Part shown: positions 1-11,419 of the stretch, piece after piece
Layout of the letters: every line of letters begins with the position of its first letter
How positions within the stretch are numbered: the first letter of the stretch is position 1
NCBI RefSeq assembly: GCF_036898095.1
Contig: NC_090757.1
Location: 62,981,589-63,045,588, forward strand
Length of the DNA: 64,000 nucleotides
From: Palaemon carinicauda
Lineage: Eukaryota; Arthropoda; Malacostraca; Decapoda; Palaemonidae
Direction of reading: 5' to 3'
The notes under the pieces: model-generated
Database searches by the model: none
Seen by the model: the letters and a program-made list of their open reading frames with translations, nothing else
Told to the model about the DNA's origin: nothing
Translations under genes and position numbers: made by a program

Positions 1-439
1 CGTCACAGGATTGTGACGTCATCGCGATGGCGGACTGATTTCCTTCAAGGCATTTAGATCTCGCCCTGCTAAGAGTTTACGTCACATAATTGTGACGTCA
101 TAATGTTTAATGTTTTTCTTTCCATTATATCTTTAAGAGTTGTTCGTTAGTTAATAAAGTAGGGGGAAAAAATTCCTTGATCCTATCCATTTCAATCTTA
201 CGAACATAGAAAAGAAAACAAATACACACATGCCCTCTGCTACATACTGTGTGGGAATCAAGAGCAGCTTGAAAGCCGGTCTAGCCCTTGCAAAGTTTAA
301 CAACAGAGGAGCCATCTTGAAAATCAAACTGTCCAAGTTGGACCAACAAAAAAAACTATCTTATTTTGTGTGAAAAGGAAAATCCAATATCTTTGATAGT
401 TGAAAGGCAGCGAAAGCCATTAACAATAATCAGACAAAA
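1..439. other. Intron-like stretch with two TGACGTCA palindromes
   Basis: No gene is recognised here. The octamer TGACGTCA (CRE-type palindrome) occurs at 14-21 and 93-100, each at the end of a short inverted repeat (for example 80-97, a CGTCACA arm facing TGTGACG). The same octamer lies in the terminal repeats of the A1/A2 elements, so this stretch may belong to an eroded family A element whose right end follows at 440-690. Short ORFs here have no recognisable similarity. Confidence 0.35.
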
Positions 440-690
440 GGTACTTCACCAAATTGTAGAATAAAGTAATATATCAGCGAAACGAATTTCCTAGGTGTTG
501 CTCGATCAACGGCAGGGAATTTCTGTGGAATGTTGAGAATGGTTCTAGTAACCTATGAGAGATGGCGCTCATGTATGACCACCTACTGACATGGCGGCGA
601 TTGCTGCGAAATTTGAATTTCTGCCATGCGCGCCACGAAACGCGGGATTTAAGCTATATACTTGTATATTAACTACCAGGGAAATTACAT
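440..690 (-). mobile_element. A0: eroded right-end remnant of a family A DIRS element
   Basis: The stretch aligns by eye, with many differences, to the right end of A2 (about 19370-19607). Shared landmarks in the same order are a 'tacttcacca' block, 'gcaggga', 'gaatggtt', 'tttgaattt..tctgccat', 'aagctatata' and 'taactaccag', followed by a 'tttaaaaa' boundary. It ends where sequence homologous to the B1 right end begins, exactly as A2 does at 19607. The divergence suggests an older insertion. Confidence 0.5.
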
Positions 691-955
691 ATTTAAAAAG
701 AAAAATTATTAGTCAAGGCAAGTCTAAAATACGGGAGAGAGCAACGGTACGTCTGCATTCTACCAAGCCAAAAGCAAAAGTGGTTACTCAGCCGACTGGT
801 GTGAGTGAGCAGGGTAGTCAGTCTACCCTAACCCCACCCACTAACTAGCGGATGGGGTAGCTATCCCTCACAAAAATTGTCTTGGCTAGTCTTTCAGATT
901 CACCGAAAAGTAATACCCCTATAAAAAGCTTAAGGTTTGTATTTGCACCGGAACA
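691..955 (-). mobile_element. Family B DIRS right terminus (fragment)
   Basis: Homologous to the B1 right end at 19640-19881: 'tcaaggcaagtct', then 'gccaaaagcaaaagtgg', a GTGTGAGTGAGC block, 'ctaactagcggatggggtag', and a terminus reading 'aggtttgtatttgcaccgg' followed by AACAAA. No ORF of interest survives. It is directly joined to a second B-type right portion (956-2060), repeating the arrangement seen at 19608-23374. Confidence 0.65.
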
Positions 956-2060
956 AAACTCCTCGGGAGGAGCACCTAATTCGCAGATGGGGAAGGAGTT
1001 CCCCCAAGAGAACAGATGCAAATTAAGGATAGTGCAACCCTTACCCGGCTGAATCAACAAGAGAAGGAGAGCGGCAGCGTAAAAACTGTAACAGAACAAG
1101 AATTACAATTAATAAATTCAGGTAACAAAACCAACTACTCGGCAGAACCACTGAACCCTCCAGCAGGAGAGATAGGTGAAGGCATTGACTTCTCTAGCAA
1201 GTCTGCTCTTTCCCTTCCCCCAGGGAGCGCTCCCAAGTGGGAGCGGACAAGCTAAGGTTATGCGTAATCCCCGCCAGCAAGAAAGGCCAAGGACCATTGT
1301 CCCAAGGAGAGTAGAGTCGATGCTGAAAAGTTAAATTACAAACAGTTATTATTTAACTTACTTAATGGAGAAAACCATTCGGAAGCGCAACCTAACCTGT
1401 GAATGGGAGAGGTGTTCCCCCACAAAGGATCTGCACACCACTAACATAAAGTGAGCAGCAATGTCAGTGAGAAAGAGCAAGACCGAAGTCAAGCTCTGTG
1501 AAGGCCGCAAGCAGATTCACTCTAAGAATACGTAAGGGGGGGTGACATTAACATCCGAACGAAGGAGAATCCAAATGATGACGACTCGCCTGCGGCGGCA
1601 GCTGAGTCACTCGGAAGGCCACCCGTCTACGAGATGTCCGTTGTCCAAAGGAGGAAGGTCATAAGGAAAGGTTCTCCGCCCTTTAGAACCTTCCGCACTA
1701 CGCTGTCACACAAACAGCAACATTCGCTGTAAAATAAACTTAGAATATATATAAAAACATAAAAAATTTTTTCATATATACTGTATAAAAGAAAAACATA
1801 AGATTAAAAAATCAAAACGCTGGTCAGTTGGAGAGGGGAGAGAGACAACATCTCTCTTCCCGAGCCAAAAGTAAAGTAAGTTACAATTACAGGAGTGTGA
1901 GCGAGGGGTAGCTACAACCTCCACCCCATCTCTAACTAGCGGTATGGGTGGTTAACCCTCACTAAAAGTCTAATGGCTCATCTTCCAGCCTCGCCGAAAG
2001 TAATATCCTTATAAATAGCGTTGGTCTGTATTCAAGTTACGGAACAAATATATATTTGAA
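956..2060 (-). mobile_element. Second family B right portion (leader plus terminus)
   Basis: This resembles the 5' leader and terminus of B5 (55100-56196). Shared features are repeated 'ggag/ctcc'-type blocks, an 'aattacaatt' block near 1103, 'ggaagcgcaacctaacc', a 'gccaaaagtaaagtaag' block near 1865, 'taactagcggtatggg', and a terminus at about 2045 ending in 'agttacggaacaaat'. It is fragmentary and non-coding. The sequence beyond it (2061-2204) is unremarkable intron. Confidence 0.6.
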
Positions 2061-2204
2061 TGACCCATCAAGTAAATCAGGTGATTAACTATAATGTAAA
2101 AATACTAAAGAATGAAAAAGATGAAATTTGCACATATATTGAATAATATATAAGCATTACTTTTTCAAATACATCAGAACCTCAGACTAAATATTCCAGC
2201 TTAC

Positions 2205-2297
2205 CTGTATATATCCATATATTGGCAGAGTACTCAACACGCACACAGACTTTTGAACTGTATTACGAGTGATGTCTGCTGTCTTGTTTGCTACTTT
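2205..2297 (-). CDS. AVL9: AVL9-like gene, internal coding exon (downstream of the 23386-23583 exon)
   Basis: On the minus strand a pyrimidine-rich tract ending in 'tttcaacag' precedes 93 bases that encode 31 residues, followed by a 'gtaagc' donor. The peptide contains ADITRNTVQKSVCVLS and LPIYGYIQ. These correspond to the segment of AVL9 that follows the conserved SCYRQI motif (recognised from memory of the family; no search was run). AVL9 proteins are DENN-related factors of late secretory traffic in the cytosol and on membranes. The exon is phase 0 at its start, matching the phase-0 end of the preceding exon 21 kb away. The reading frame is clean and both splice sites are canonical. Flanking sequence is AT-rich intron. 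Confidence 0.85.
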
Positions 2298-3789
2298 CTG
2301 TTGAAAGCATGAATCAAAGTAATTACAAAGAAAAAGTATACATTTCATAAAGAACTTTTTTTTTAAACTACAATAAAATGAACCTAAATAATCATAAAAA
2401 AGTAAAATAATGTTAATAAAAATAAATATGTCAAACACTAAGAGATTGTTGCATTCCAAGAAAAAATCCTTAGATATACCACACTTTAGGAACCTCTACT
2501 TCAGAAGCTAAATTCAAAAATTTTTCAATTAAGTATCTTAATGACAGTTTACCTGTAATTTTATATGCCATCTATTATACAGTATTTAGTTCCATAATTC
2601 AAAGTTAGAGGAGCATTTTGAGAATGTATTTACAGTACTGTATTACCAAATTTTATCAGTATTTTGTATTTTTCTTAGCTATACAAACCTAGGTCCTTTA
2701 AAATAAGAAGTGTCTTCAGTGGAGGTGGAATGGGCCTAAAATTATCAATGTGATAGTTAAAGACAGGTGGTGAGTGGAGCCGAGTAGTCCCATCCACTCT
2801 CCTGTCAAGGACATCTCAATTTTGACCTTCGGCTTTCATCCTTTAAACTTGGATGACTCTCTTATTAGTGGGTAGGAAGTCCCAAACCAAACTGGTTGGT
2901 GCTTTTTCCTTCCTGAAAAATGCCAGTCTCCTTAGTCCCATATGGGACCAAGGGAAATAACTCCAGCAATCTCTCATCACTCCATAGTGATGAGTAGGGT
3001 GGTAGGGCCTGGCCAATAGCTGGTTAGTACCTGGTTTCCTGTCAAAGAAGAAATCTCTCTCCCCCAAAGGGGAGATACAGTCTGGAATTAAATACCTGGT
3101 GCAAGATGACCTATGGTTAGGAACTCATCCATCATCTGTTCCCTTGTTAAAGGAGGAGGGGAGAACTAATGCTTACAGATCCTGTCTAAAGAATGGTACT
3201 CAGAAATGTAGCTTACCAGCATCAAAGTAAGATCCAACATGTAATGGTACAAAGGCTTCACCCCAAAGTGAAGGGAAGGAAAGAAAAAGCAGAATAGCCA
3301 GTCATTCTACCTTTCCTCAAGACTTACATTGAATATGTTACCCTATACAAGATGGTCCTGTTCCATGTGAACAAAGAGTTAAAGGACTTATGGGTCTACC
3401 CCTTCGAATAGAAGGCTGTGAAATCATTTGGTACATCACCTCTACAACTGCAGATTCTTTGGAATCTAAAGTGGTTATCAATACCCTGACTTCTTGAAAT
3501 TAACTTTGAGCTGATACTTGAACCCCATCAAAGGTTGAAGGATTTTCTCTTTGACTGTCTCATAAACCCAGGAAACAGATTGTTCTTGACATCTCTTTCT
3601 TGGTTCTGCCAGTGCTATGGAAAAGTCACTGACACTCAATCTTCAGATAGCAACACAGAGCCCTCATTGGACATACAAGCATCTCCTCTAGATTGCAGCC
3701 TGACACTTCATGAAGCAAGGAGATGGAGGTTTCAAACCTGGGTCATGTGCCAATGGGTCCTGGTTTTAGGGACAAATTCAGGCACAAAA

Positions 3790-4029
3790 CTAAGAGACCT
3801 TCTCCAAACCTTCTGGGATAAATGAGAGTCCAAGCAACTTGCCAACACTCTTCTCCATAGTTATTTCCAGCAAAATGGCAGTCCTGAGAGTTAGAAGTCT
3901 GTCTGATGACTTCAAAAGCTCATACAGGACATGTGTAAGAGACTTGAGAACACAAGTCACGTCCCACTCCAAAGGCCTGATGTCCCAGGAGGGGTTAGAC
4001 TGCTTGAAGCTCTTCACAAATACAGACAA
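3790..4029 (-). pseudogene. DIRS-C tyrosine recombinase, N-terminal remnant
   Basis: The 79-residue frame includes 'PLEWDVTCVLKSLT' and then 'LTLRTAILLEI', ending in 'LLGLSF'. This is the pattern of the DIRS recombinase segment that leads to the first catalytic arginine (compare A copies: 'LTLKTLFLVCLA' then 'KRVSEIHAFS'). The arginine region is altered (KSVGK), so the catalytic residue appears lost. The C-terminal half with HxxR and the tyrosine nucleophile is not readable downstream. A decayed copy with no expected function. Confidence 0.6.
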
Positions 4030-4180
4030 CTACCTTGAAGAGAAGAGGCTATGCTCTTCCGTCAAAAAACAAGGCTCAAGGCTGAGCAGTAGCTTCCTAC
4101 AGTTGTGACTAAGAGGCATTTTTTGGCAATGACAGAGGAGTAAATCTGTAATCTGCAGAAGATGCAAACAGATTGAGATA

Positions 4181-4535
4181 TCACTTGGCTTGTGGCCATA
4201 TGGGAGCAACCAGGTTCATCTGAGATTTGGTGTGATTAACACTTGGTTGATCAGTTGGTGAACCAGACTGAAAGGGGGAAAGGCACAGGCTTCTCTGGAT
4301 GTACCTGACTGACAGTTCTATGGCATGATTTGCCAGCCAGATGTGTATCTGCTTTGTCAACGTGCACAGAAGTAGGGAAACTGTGCCTTCTTGGTTGTTG
4401 ATGTAAGCTTCTACGACAATGTTGTTCCTTATCAACACTACTGAGTGCTTCCTCAAACATTCTTAGAATACTTGTATCTCCCAAAAAAGTTGATGCAGAT
4501 CCATTTTTCCTCCAGAGACCAAACACTTGATGCAA
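4181..4535 (-). pseudogene. DIRS-C RNase H remnant
   Basis: One frame (4456-4181) reads 'NNIVVEAYINNQEGTVS', then 'LLLCTLTKQIHIWLANHA' and 'LSVRYI'. This is the DIRS RNase H block around the second catalytic aspartate; the usual pattern is DNTT.AYI.KQGGT. The aspartate is replaced by asparagine. The frame ends in 'QMNLVAPIWPQAK', the conserved block after RNase H (A2 has RMTLIAPLWPSREW). An overlapping second frame indicates frameshifts. Confidence 0.6.
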
Positions 4536-5000
4536 CTAGGTTGCCCAGGTGAACGCCCTACCCATCCTTCAATGTATCAGAAAATAGTTGCAGGTAGTGA
4601 GGTGAGATTTTGAGAGACACTCTCTTAGGTGCCACATCTGTGGCAGTCTGCAAGAAAGATTATTATTATTAAAGTGATGGAGATTCACCAACCCCTTACA
4701 AACTTGACTCCTACAGATCTGGTCCGATTAAATTTGGGAGATAAAATATGACAAATTTGGAAGTAATATGATATTTTCATTATAAAATAAATTTTTGAAC
4801 ATACTTACCCGGTAGTTATATATATAGCTTACGTCCTTGACGTCACGGTAGAAATTTCAAAACTCGCGCCAGTCGCCGATTGGGTAGCCAGGTGTACCAC
4901 CTACGCGCCCTCCAGCGAGGTACCTGGAACCATTCCATGATTCCTCCGATCTTTCATGCCCATAGTCTCTAGAGGGGAGGAGGATGGGAATTAAATTATA

Positions 5001-5094
5001 TATAACTACCGGGTAAGTATGTTAAAAAATTTATTTCATAATGAAAATATCATTTTTAAACATCTGACTTACCCGGTAATTTTATATATATAGC
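5001..5094. repeat. ICR of A1
   Basis: The first half is the inverted copy of the A1 left end (4768-4822). The second half, from 'catttttaaacatctgact', matches the expected right end, which A1 has lost. It therefore preserves the sequence of the lost terminus. Confidence 0.8.
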
Positions 5095-5262
5095 TGATTG
5101 ACACCTTTGGTGGAGGGTCAGAGACAGCCAACATTGTTAGAATTTTACTTAAGAGGAACAAATTGACCACCTGACTAAAATCAATGATTGTGGAAGACTG
5201 TCGCAATCTCCACAAACAACCATAAAAATACAATGTTCCAAAGGAAGAAAAGGGTAATAGGA

Positions 5263-6471
5263 TTATGGGAATGTAGTGGTGGATCCTTCCCCCAATACTG
5301 CACTCGCTGCTACGAATGGTCCCAGAGTGTAACAGTCCTCATAAAGAGTCTGGACACATTTCAAATAGTGTGAAGCGAACACAGATTTACTCCTCCAAAA
5401 GGTTGTGTCCATAATGCTCTGCAATGATCTATTTTGCTTGAAGGCCACCGAAGTTGCTACAGCTCTAACTTCATGCGTCTTGACCTTTAACAGCTTGAGG
5501 TCTGCCTCACTGCAATGTGCATGAGCCTCTCTTATCAAGAGCCTGATGAAGAATGAAAGGGCATTCTTTGACATCTGTAACGAGGGCTTCTTGACCGAGC
5601 ATCAAAGAGCTTCCGACTTGCCTTGCAACTCCTTCATTCTGTCCAGATAAAACTTCAGGGCTCTTACTGGGCACAGGATTCTCTCCAACTCCTCGCCAAC
5701 CACATCCGAAAGACTCAAAATCTCAAAAGCCTTGGGCCAAGGTTGAGAAGGGCGTTCATTCTTGGCGAGAAAGCCTAACTGCAATGAGCAGATATCTTTG
5801 TTATCTCGGAAGCCAACTTTTTTACTAAACGCATGAATTTCACTGACTCTTTTAGCTGTCGCCAGACTAACCAAAAATAGAGTCTTCATCGTGAGGTCCT
5901 GAAATGAAGTTGAATGCAAGGGCTCAAACCTGTCACTCATAAGGAACTTCAGGACTATATCCAGATTCCAACCTGGTGAATTCTGGTGCCATCACTTTGA
6001 TGTTTCAAACGATTTGAGAAGTTCCTGTAGGTCTTTATCATTCGAAAGGTCCAAGTTTCTGTGCCTGAATACGGTCGCTAACATATTCCTGTATCCCTTG
6101 ATGGTAGAGGAAGAAAAATTGCATTTCCTTCAAAGGTATAACAGGACGTCAGCAATCTGAGTTATAGAGGTACTGGACGAGGAAACAGAGTTGACTTTGC
6201 ACCATTCTCTAAAAACCTGCCACTTGGATTGATAAACTTTGATGGTCTTAGTCCTTCTTGCTCTTGCAATAGCCCTAGCTGCCTCCTTCGAAAAATCTCT
6301 TGCTCTTGTGAGTTTTTCGATAGTCTGAAGGCAGTTAGATGAAGAGCTTGGAGAATTTGATGGTACCTTTCCAAGTGGGGTTAACTGAGTAAATCTACTC
6401 TTAATGGAAGGCTTCTTGGAGTGTCCACCATCCATTCCAGTACCTCTGTGAACCATTCTCTTGAGGGCCAA
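5263..6471 (-). pseudogene. A1 tyrosine recombinase (YR), broken
   Basis: DIRS YRs join a circular DNA intermediate to the chromosome. On the minus strand the order is: N-terminal helices ('AARAIARARRTKTIKVYQSK', 6270 region), the first catalytic Arg region ('ATAKRVSEIHAFS', about 5860-5830), 'VRALKFYLDRMKELQGKSEA' (5670 region), the HxxR motif ('KTHEVRAVATSVAFKQ', about 5490-5445), and a terminal block 'VFASHYLK' with the presumed Tyr nucleophile (5380-5357). All catalytic residues are readable. Stops near 6130 and 5602, with a poorly matching stretch (about 5941-6129) between the frames, make it a pseudogene. Confidence 0.85.
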
Positions 6472-6752
6472 AAGGGGGCCACTAGAGTCATTCTGGTCCC
6501 TTCGTGTGACACAAACTTTTGTATCACTTTGTAAAGGATTTTGAATGGTGGAAAAGCGTACACGTCCAGATTGGACCAGTCTAACAGGAAAGCATCTATG
6601 TGGACTGCTTCGAGGGATAACTACCCCATCCGCTAGTTAGCGGGTGGGGGGTGGGGTAGACTGGCTATCCCGCTCACTCACACCTCTCAGCTGAGTATCC
6701 ACTTTGCTTTATGGCAGGACTTCACGGGGGACAGCGTGGCGGGCCAATTTGT

Positions 6753-6845
6753 ATAAATAGCTCCAGGTTTGTATATTAGGAAAAATACAAATTATTTCCA
6801 AATTTGTTATTTGTTCCGACACAGATACAAACCTTCGCTATTTAT
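6753..6845. repeat. ICR of B1
   Basis: It reads 'aaatagctccaggtttgta', then 'ttaggaaaaatacaaatta' and 'ttgttatttgttccgacac'. This is the reverse complement of the B1 right terminus joined to a B left terminus. It follows the terminal repeat (6615-6752), which holds the 'ctagttagcgggtgggg' block seen inverted at 19760-19780. Confidence 0.75.
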
Positions 6846-7329
6846 AGGGTGACTTACTCTTAGGAGGGAGGAAGTCCTCACCAACTGGCCTTGGTCATGA
6901 CCCGGGGTCCTCTCTATTTCAATCTGTGATCAATAGTGGAAGGGACCCTACCCTCGCTAAAATCAAGTGCTGATATGAGGTAATGCACTGATGGCAGCCT
7001 GCAGAAGCTTGTGTGTGAGTGGAACTAACAGTGTGGCTTGTCTTTAACATAGGAACTCGAGTACAGAACCTATTGTTCTTAAAGACTTACCCAATACCCT
7101 CCCTCTAAAAGGTATTGGGGACATAAAAAAGTATTCTTCTATACTTAGGAGGCACAAGGGAAATGGGTCTTACCTGCAGCGAGGTGAGGTCAGCTATGCT
7201 GAGGTTTGCGGAGCTCTTTTCCTCAGAGGGGAGAAGGTGAAAGGAAGAAAGGAGCCAGGCATTCTTATTCATTCACCCCAGACTAATCCAGGTAGCCTCA
7301 GCCCTCAACCCTCTGCTACTTGTCCATCA

Positions 7330-7560
7330 AGGAGCCTAAGGTGTTGAGACCATTTGTTGTGCGACCACCACAGGACCAATGGAAAAGGTCTCCATGTTCT
7401 TGTGGGTTAAGTCTTTGCAGGTAGTGGGCCGTGAAGGTCGATTGATGCTTCCACATGCCCACTTAAAGTATCTGCACCACAGAGTAGTTTCTTGAACGCT
7501 ATGAGTGACGTTATGAGCTCTGGGTCTTAGGATGGAGGAGAGTCAAGATTAAGAGTAACC
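7330..7560 (-). pseudogene. B1 recombinase C-terminus, remnant
   Basis: Read on the minus strand this contains 'RAHNV' (position of the HxxR motif in B6, 'AHDVRGVATS'), and then, in shifted frames, a 'HGPLPAKT' and 'LWWSHNKWSQ' tail matching the B6 tail 'ALWWLHNSWSRP'. The HxxR arginine is not preserved. Surrounding sequence (6870-7330 and 7560-8450) is family B leader and recombinase sequence too decayed to read. Confidence 0.45.
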
Positions 7561-8459
7561 TCAATTGCCTTCAGATCCCAGAGTGGAAGGAAATCCTTGA
7601 GATCCTCCTCTTGACCTTCCCCGTGCTGGTCAACAGTGCCAACACACGGGGGGCGAGCTGGTATCGTTCTTTTAAGGTAACCCCACAGACTTCACTGGGT
7701 AAAACTACAGTTGATGGGTTTCCGGTTACCGAACGAAGACTCTTCATTCGAAATGGGTTGCACCTAGGGTACAGCACACTTGGATTTGAGTCTTGGCAAT
7801 CCACTCAGGGACGCCGCTGAGGATTACTTCTCCCCGTCTCCTAGGGTAGGAGACATCAGAGGTTGGATCATACAACACACTAACTATCTTGGTCAAAAGC
7901 CCAAGTGAGTAGGAAGGGCGTCTTTGTGGTAAGGAAGCGAACTGCTGCTGGGCCTACGGTTCGTAGAGAGGGGCCTTCAGAGACTGAAGGACCCGAACCG
8001 CGTTCCCAGGAGGAGGTTGAGATCCGACGGGGGACAAGTTATCTCACACTTGCATAATTAAAGGCATCGATGGGAGAGAATCCTCTTCCATGACATCAGT
8101 CACAAAGGACTGAACACTTCGCCTGGAAGACCGACGCTGAAAAGTGTCTGAGGAGCCTAGACATCTTTTCCTTAACCTATTGCAAAAGACCTCTCTCAGA
8201 GGGGTGGTGTAGGATCGCCCCTGGCGAGAAGTCGAAGCAAAGCTACGGCTTAGGAAAGTGTTAGCATGTGGCTGCTTGGAAGATCATGCCGTGGAGGAAG
8301 ATCCCTCGGAACTCTGTCAGGAGCTGTAGAAGGTCCGGGAACCATTCTGCGGGTTGCCATAGCAAAGCTATTGGAAATCCATCACGGGCTGCAGAAGGTC
8401 TGGGAACCATTCAGCAGGATGCCATAGCGAAGCTATTGAAGTCATTGATAATATCCTGC

Positions 8460-8937
8460 TCATCCTGACTTGGCTGAGGATTTTTTCACCAGACCGAATG
8501 AGGGGAAAAAAAAAAAACAAGGCACACCTCTTGTTTGAGGGCCTGGGGAACGGTTGAGTGGGAGCCTGAAGATCAGGGCCGCTGCGAGCATAACCACAGT
8601 CGGGGACCCCACAAAGTCAAGACTGTTGGAAACAAGATGGTTCCAAGACAGTAGGAGCCCACTATCTGGGTGGTTTTGCAAGCACATTCCTATACCGGGA
8701 ATGACGCGAGCAGATGGGGGCAACTAGTTGTCCTCTGTCAATCTGAGGCTTTGTACTGCTAGATGGTTCTCTAAGAGAGGTGAATGCTGGTATTTCTGAA
8801 TCGGAAAACAGACGAGGATGGAATGGTATGGCATATGGCCCCCCTCTCTCTTTTGATGCATTATAGAGAGCATCAGGTCCACAGGGAAGACAAGAAGACA
8901 GGACTCTTTGCAGAAGCTCTTGTCTGCCACCCATCAT
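8460..8937 (-). pseudogene. B1 post-RNase H region, remnant
   Basis: A minus-strand frame reads 'GSPTVVMLAAALIFRLPLNR' followed by 'SPGPQTRGV'. This resembles the DIRS segment after RNase H, which reads 'G.P.IDLFAT...RLP.Y.SPVPDP.A' in the A copies. The frame also holds an A-run encoding FFFF, and other frames overlap it. Assignment rests on this short pattern only. Confidence 0.4.
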
Positions 8938-10996
8938 CCGCGGATTGTCCAGCAGTGAGGGGGGGAGTGCATAGCAATAAACACACCTCGAGATGATGTC
9001 GAGACGTGTAACTTATTGCACGCTCTTGCAACGAAGGGGAACAGCCTGTTCTCCCTCCAACTGCCACTAATCCACTGTGGTTGGCCAAATAAGACCGATA
9101 CCAAACGGTAAACCAGTTAATCAGTACAGCTTATATTATAATAGCGAATCTCCATAGAGATCGCTTTCTGGAGAAGAGACTGTACGGTAATCACCGAAAG
9201 CATCCAACCAAACCCAAGAGGGGATTGAGACGTATCTTCAATCTATTGTTGGGTGGGTAAAGAGCATAAGTCTACTACGGAGTAGTAACACCGAACTGGG
9301 CGCATGACAAGTATACATGCGTAGTTCGACTTAAAAGTCGTGTCCGGAACTCAGTTGGAGAACGTTGGAAACATTCGTAACGGAGGTTTCTCCTTCTTAG
9401 GACAAAAAACGTTCGTACTTCTCCATCTCCGATCCGTAAACTGCATTTATATTAAATGTTCCCTACTAGGGAACACAAATGCTTATGAGAAGTTTCCAGC
9501 CAAAGACTTTGTAGGAGACTAAGACTTCCGATTGGGGGAAAGGAAAAAATGCCTATAAGGAGGCAGAACGTAAATGCCGTATGTCTGGTTACAGAAAAGT
9601 AGCCAAGTAATGTACTGAATAACCTGATTTCAGTAAGGGATATAAATATACAACTTAAAAGAACGGAGTTCTAATTGGAAGATGTATATAGCCCTTATTG
9701 GCAAAAAGATCGCTTGTACGCATATATGTACTTGTCCATTTGCGTTAGCGCATGCGTATTCTCTGCCTCCAGGAAACGTTTGCAACCAATCCTGTTGCGG
9801 GAATAATGCATGTGCAACGAATCGCAACATTATTACCGAAAGAATTTTGATCGTTGACTAACTGTAATATTTTCTTGAATGAGAGCGAACATGTTCTCAA
9901 ACAAAATATACAGATATAGAAGCAATCATTTCCCCTTTGGTTTACCCCTCCTCTTTATGTGAGGGGCTAGCCATTGTTCATTACACAGAAACGGATGTCT
10001 GTTTACCTGTGGCCGGGGTTTGAAACATTCGTAACGTAATGAAAAGATGCCCACGCTGTTGCTATCATTGTTTAACGTCAGCTAACAATGTTCCTTCGGG
10101 ACTAATTGTTCGAAACAATAACCCTGTAAGGATAGAATAAAAAGTCTCAAAAGACTATCGTGTAAAACGGCAAGTCGTTATACCCAGGGTACAAAGACAG
10201 GGGAGGCTGCCTCCATCAAACGGTAGAACCGAGTTTAAAACAATAACCTCGTGGTTTTGTCTTGGCTAGAGTGCATGTTCCGGGAAGCTTACGGCCTTCA
10301 TGAAGTTTTAACACCCATTGAAGTTTTGTAAAAACTTGTATGTGGGGGTTTACTTCAAGAAGGCCAGACATAATTGCCATTGACCGCTTACCAAAAGGGG
10401 TTGCCATCGATCGCTTTCTCGCTAGTGAGAAAACTACCGTCTAAATCAGGCAAGGCCTGCCAGGGGAAATGAACTGGAATGTAAAGAATTTTTCATTCCC
10501 CACTGAATTCCATCTGCTAACCAAACCACTCGAAGTGGGAAGATGATGGTGGTTCGTTCGAAAACGAAAGGAACGGTGCTGGCGAAACCAGACTAGCTGA
10601 TATAGTAATCAGCTGGGAGTGTAGAGTGACGTATCAAGTCAAGCCTTTGGAAGACCCATCCCGTAGAGGGGGGAGTCGACCATAGAGATTTCAGAAAACT
10701 CTGGATCACGGAAACAGAGAGATTCGGATGAGAACCTAGGGGTTCAGAATCTATTTGTGAATTCCTTTCTCACGACCTTAAGGGATGTTGTGCCGAGAAC
10801 CCGCAGGAACTCTGTCACTGATTCCTGATGGAATATTCAGGAATCGTGTAACAGACCAGGACCCAAAGGAACTGTGTCATAGTTACCTGTAGATTCGTAA
10901 ACCCTTAGGCAGCAGGCATCCCTCTGTCATCAGAGTAAAACTCTTGATGACGATGGGCGCGCGAACAATTCACGGGACGAGAGTTCAAAAACTTTG
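8938..10996. other. Decayed body of B1, no readable gene
   Basis: By position this should hold the RT of B1, but no LDL.DAY or Y.DD motif could be found in any frame. It contains family-B-like text but no ORF longer than about 70 codons that resembles a protein. It is probably decayed or rearranged RT and gag sequence. Confidence 0.4.
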
Positions 10997-11400
10997 TCAT
11001 GAGAGTAAAACTCTCATGCACTCGTGAACACTACGCGCAAAAACTCTGTCATAAGAGTTGTTCGCACACTTCAACTGATTGCGTGCGCCTCGTTGTTTGT
11101 GCGCGCCAAGTTGTACGTGTGTGCGCACCTTTATGGTCGTGTGCTCCAATCCGATCGTGTGCGCCAAAATGGTCATGCGCACCCGCCAATATGGTCATGC
11201 GTGCGCGCCAAAATGGTCGCGCGTACCAATCCGATCGTGCGCGCCACATCGGTCGTGAGCTCCAATTTGGTCCTAAGTGGCAAGTTGGACGTGCACGCCA
11301 ATTTGGTCGTGCACGCCAATCCGGTCGTGAACGCCAATCCGGTCGTGCGCGCCAATTTGGTCACGCACGCCAAACCGGTTGTGTGCGCAAAAAGGTTGGG
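10997..11400 (-). repeat. CG-rich short repeats in the B1 gag region
   Basis: Units of about 18-21 bases of the form 'gtcgtgcgcgccaat' recur from about 11100 to 11390. Several frames stay open on both strands and give Ala/Arg/His-rich peptides, an expected side effect of the repeats. Comparable but different CG-rich repeats occur at the same place in B3, B5 and B6, so this is a hypervariable gag-proximal segment. Confidence 0.55.
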
Positions 11401-11419
11401 CGTAGGCGTAAAATATCTC

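Larger units (their letters stand above)
2660..4660 (-). mobile_element. DIRS lineage C, old degraded copy
   Basis: The left part (near 2665) reads 'tttgtatttttcttagcta' then 'tacaaacctaggt', a diverged version of family B ends. The following leader also resembles B ('gggtaggaagtccc..actgg'). Minus-strand remnants of a tyrosine recombinase (3790-4029) and an RNase H (4181-4535) lie in the correct DIRS order. Protein similarity to A or B is low and the frames are broken, so this is the oldest DIRS copy in the window. No RT palm or gag was found; the right limit is approximate and 4540-4749 holds nothing recognisable. Confidence 0.6.
4768..6614 (-). mobile_element. A1: truncated family A DIRS element
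   Basis: It starts 'atgatattttcattataaaa' and has the terminal repeat with 'acgtccttgacgtcacgg' (4831-4849), an ICR (5001-5094) and most of the recombinase ORF. The homology to A2 stops after 'actgcttcgag' (6614), where B1 terminal sequence follows. RNase H, RT, gag and the other terminus are missing. It is of the A2 subtype (terminal repeat with TGACGTCA), unlike A3-A5. Confidence 0.85.
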
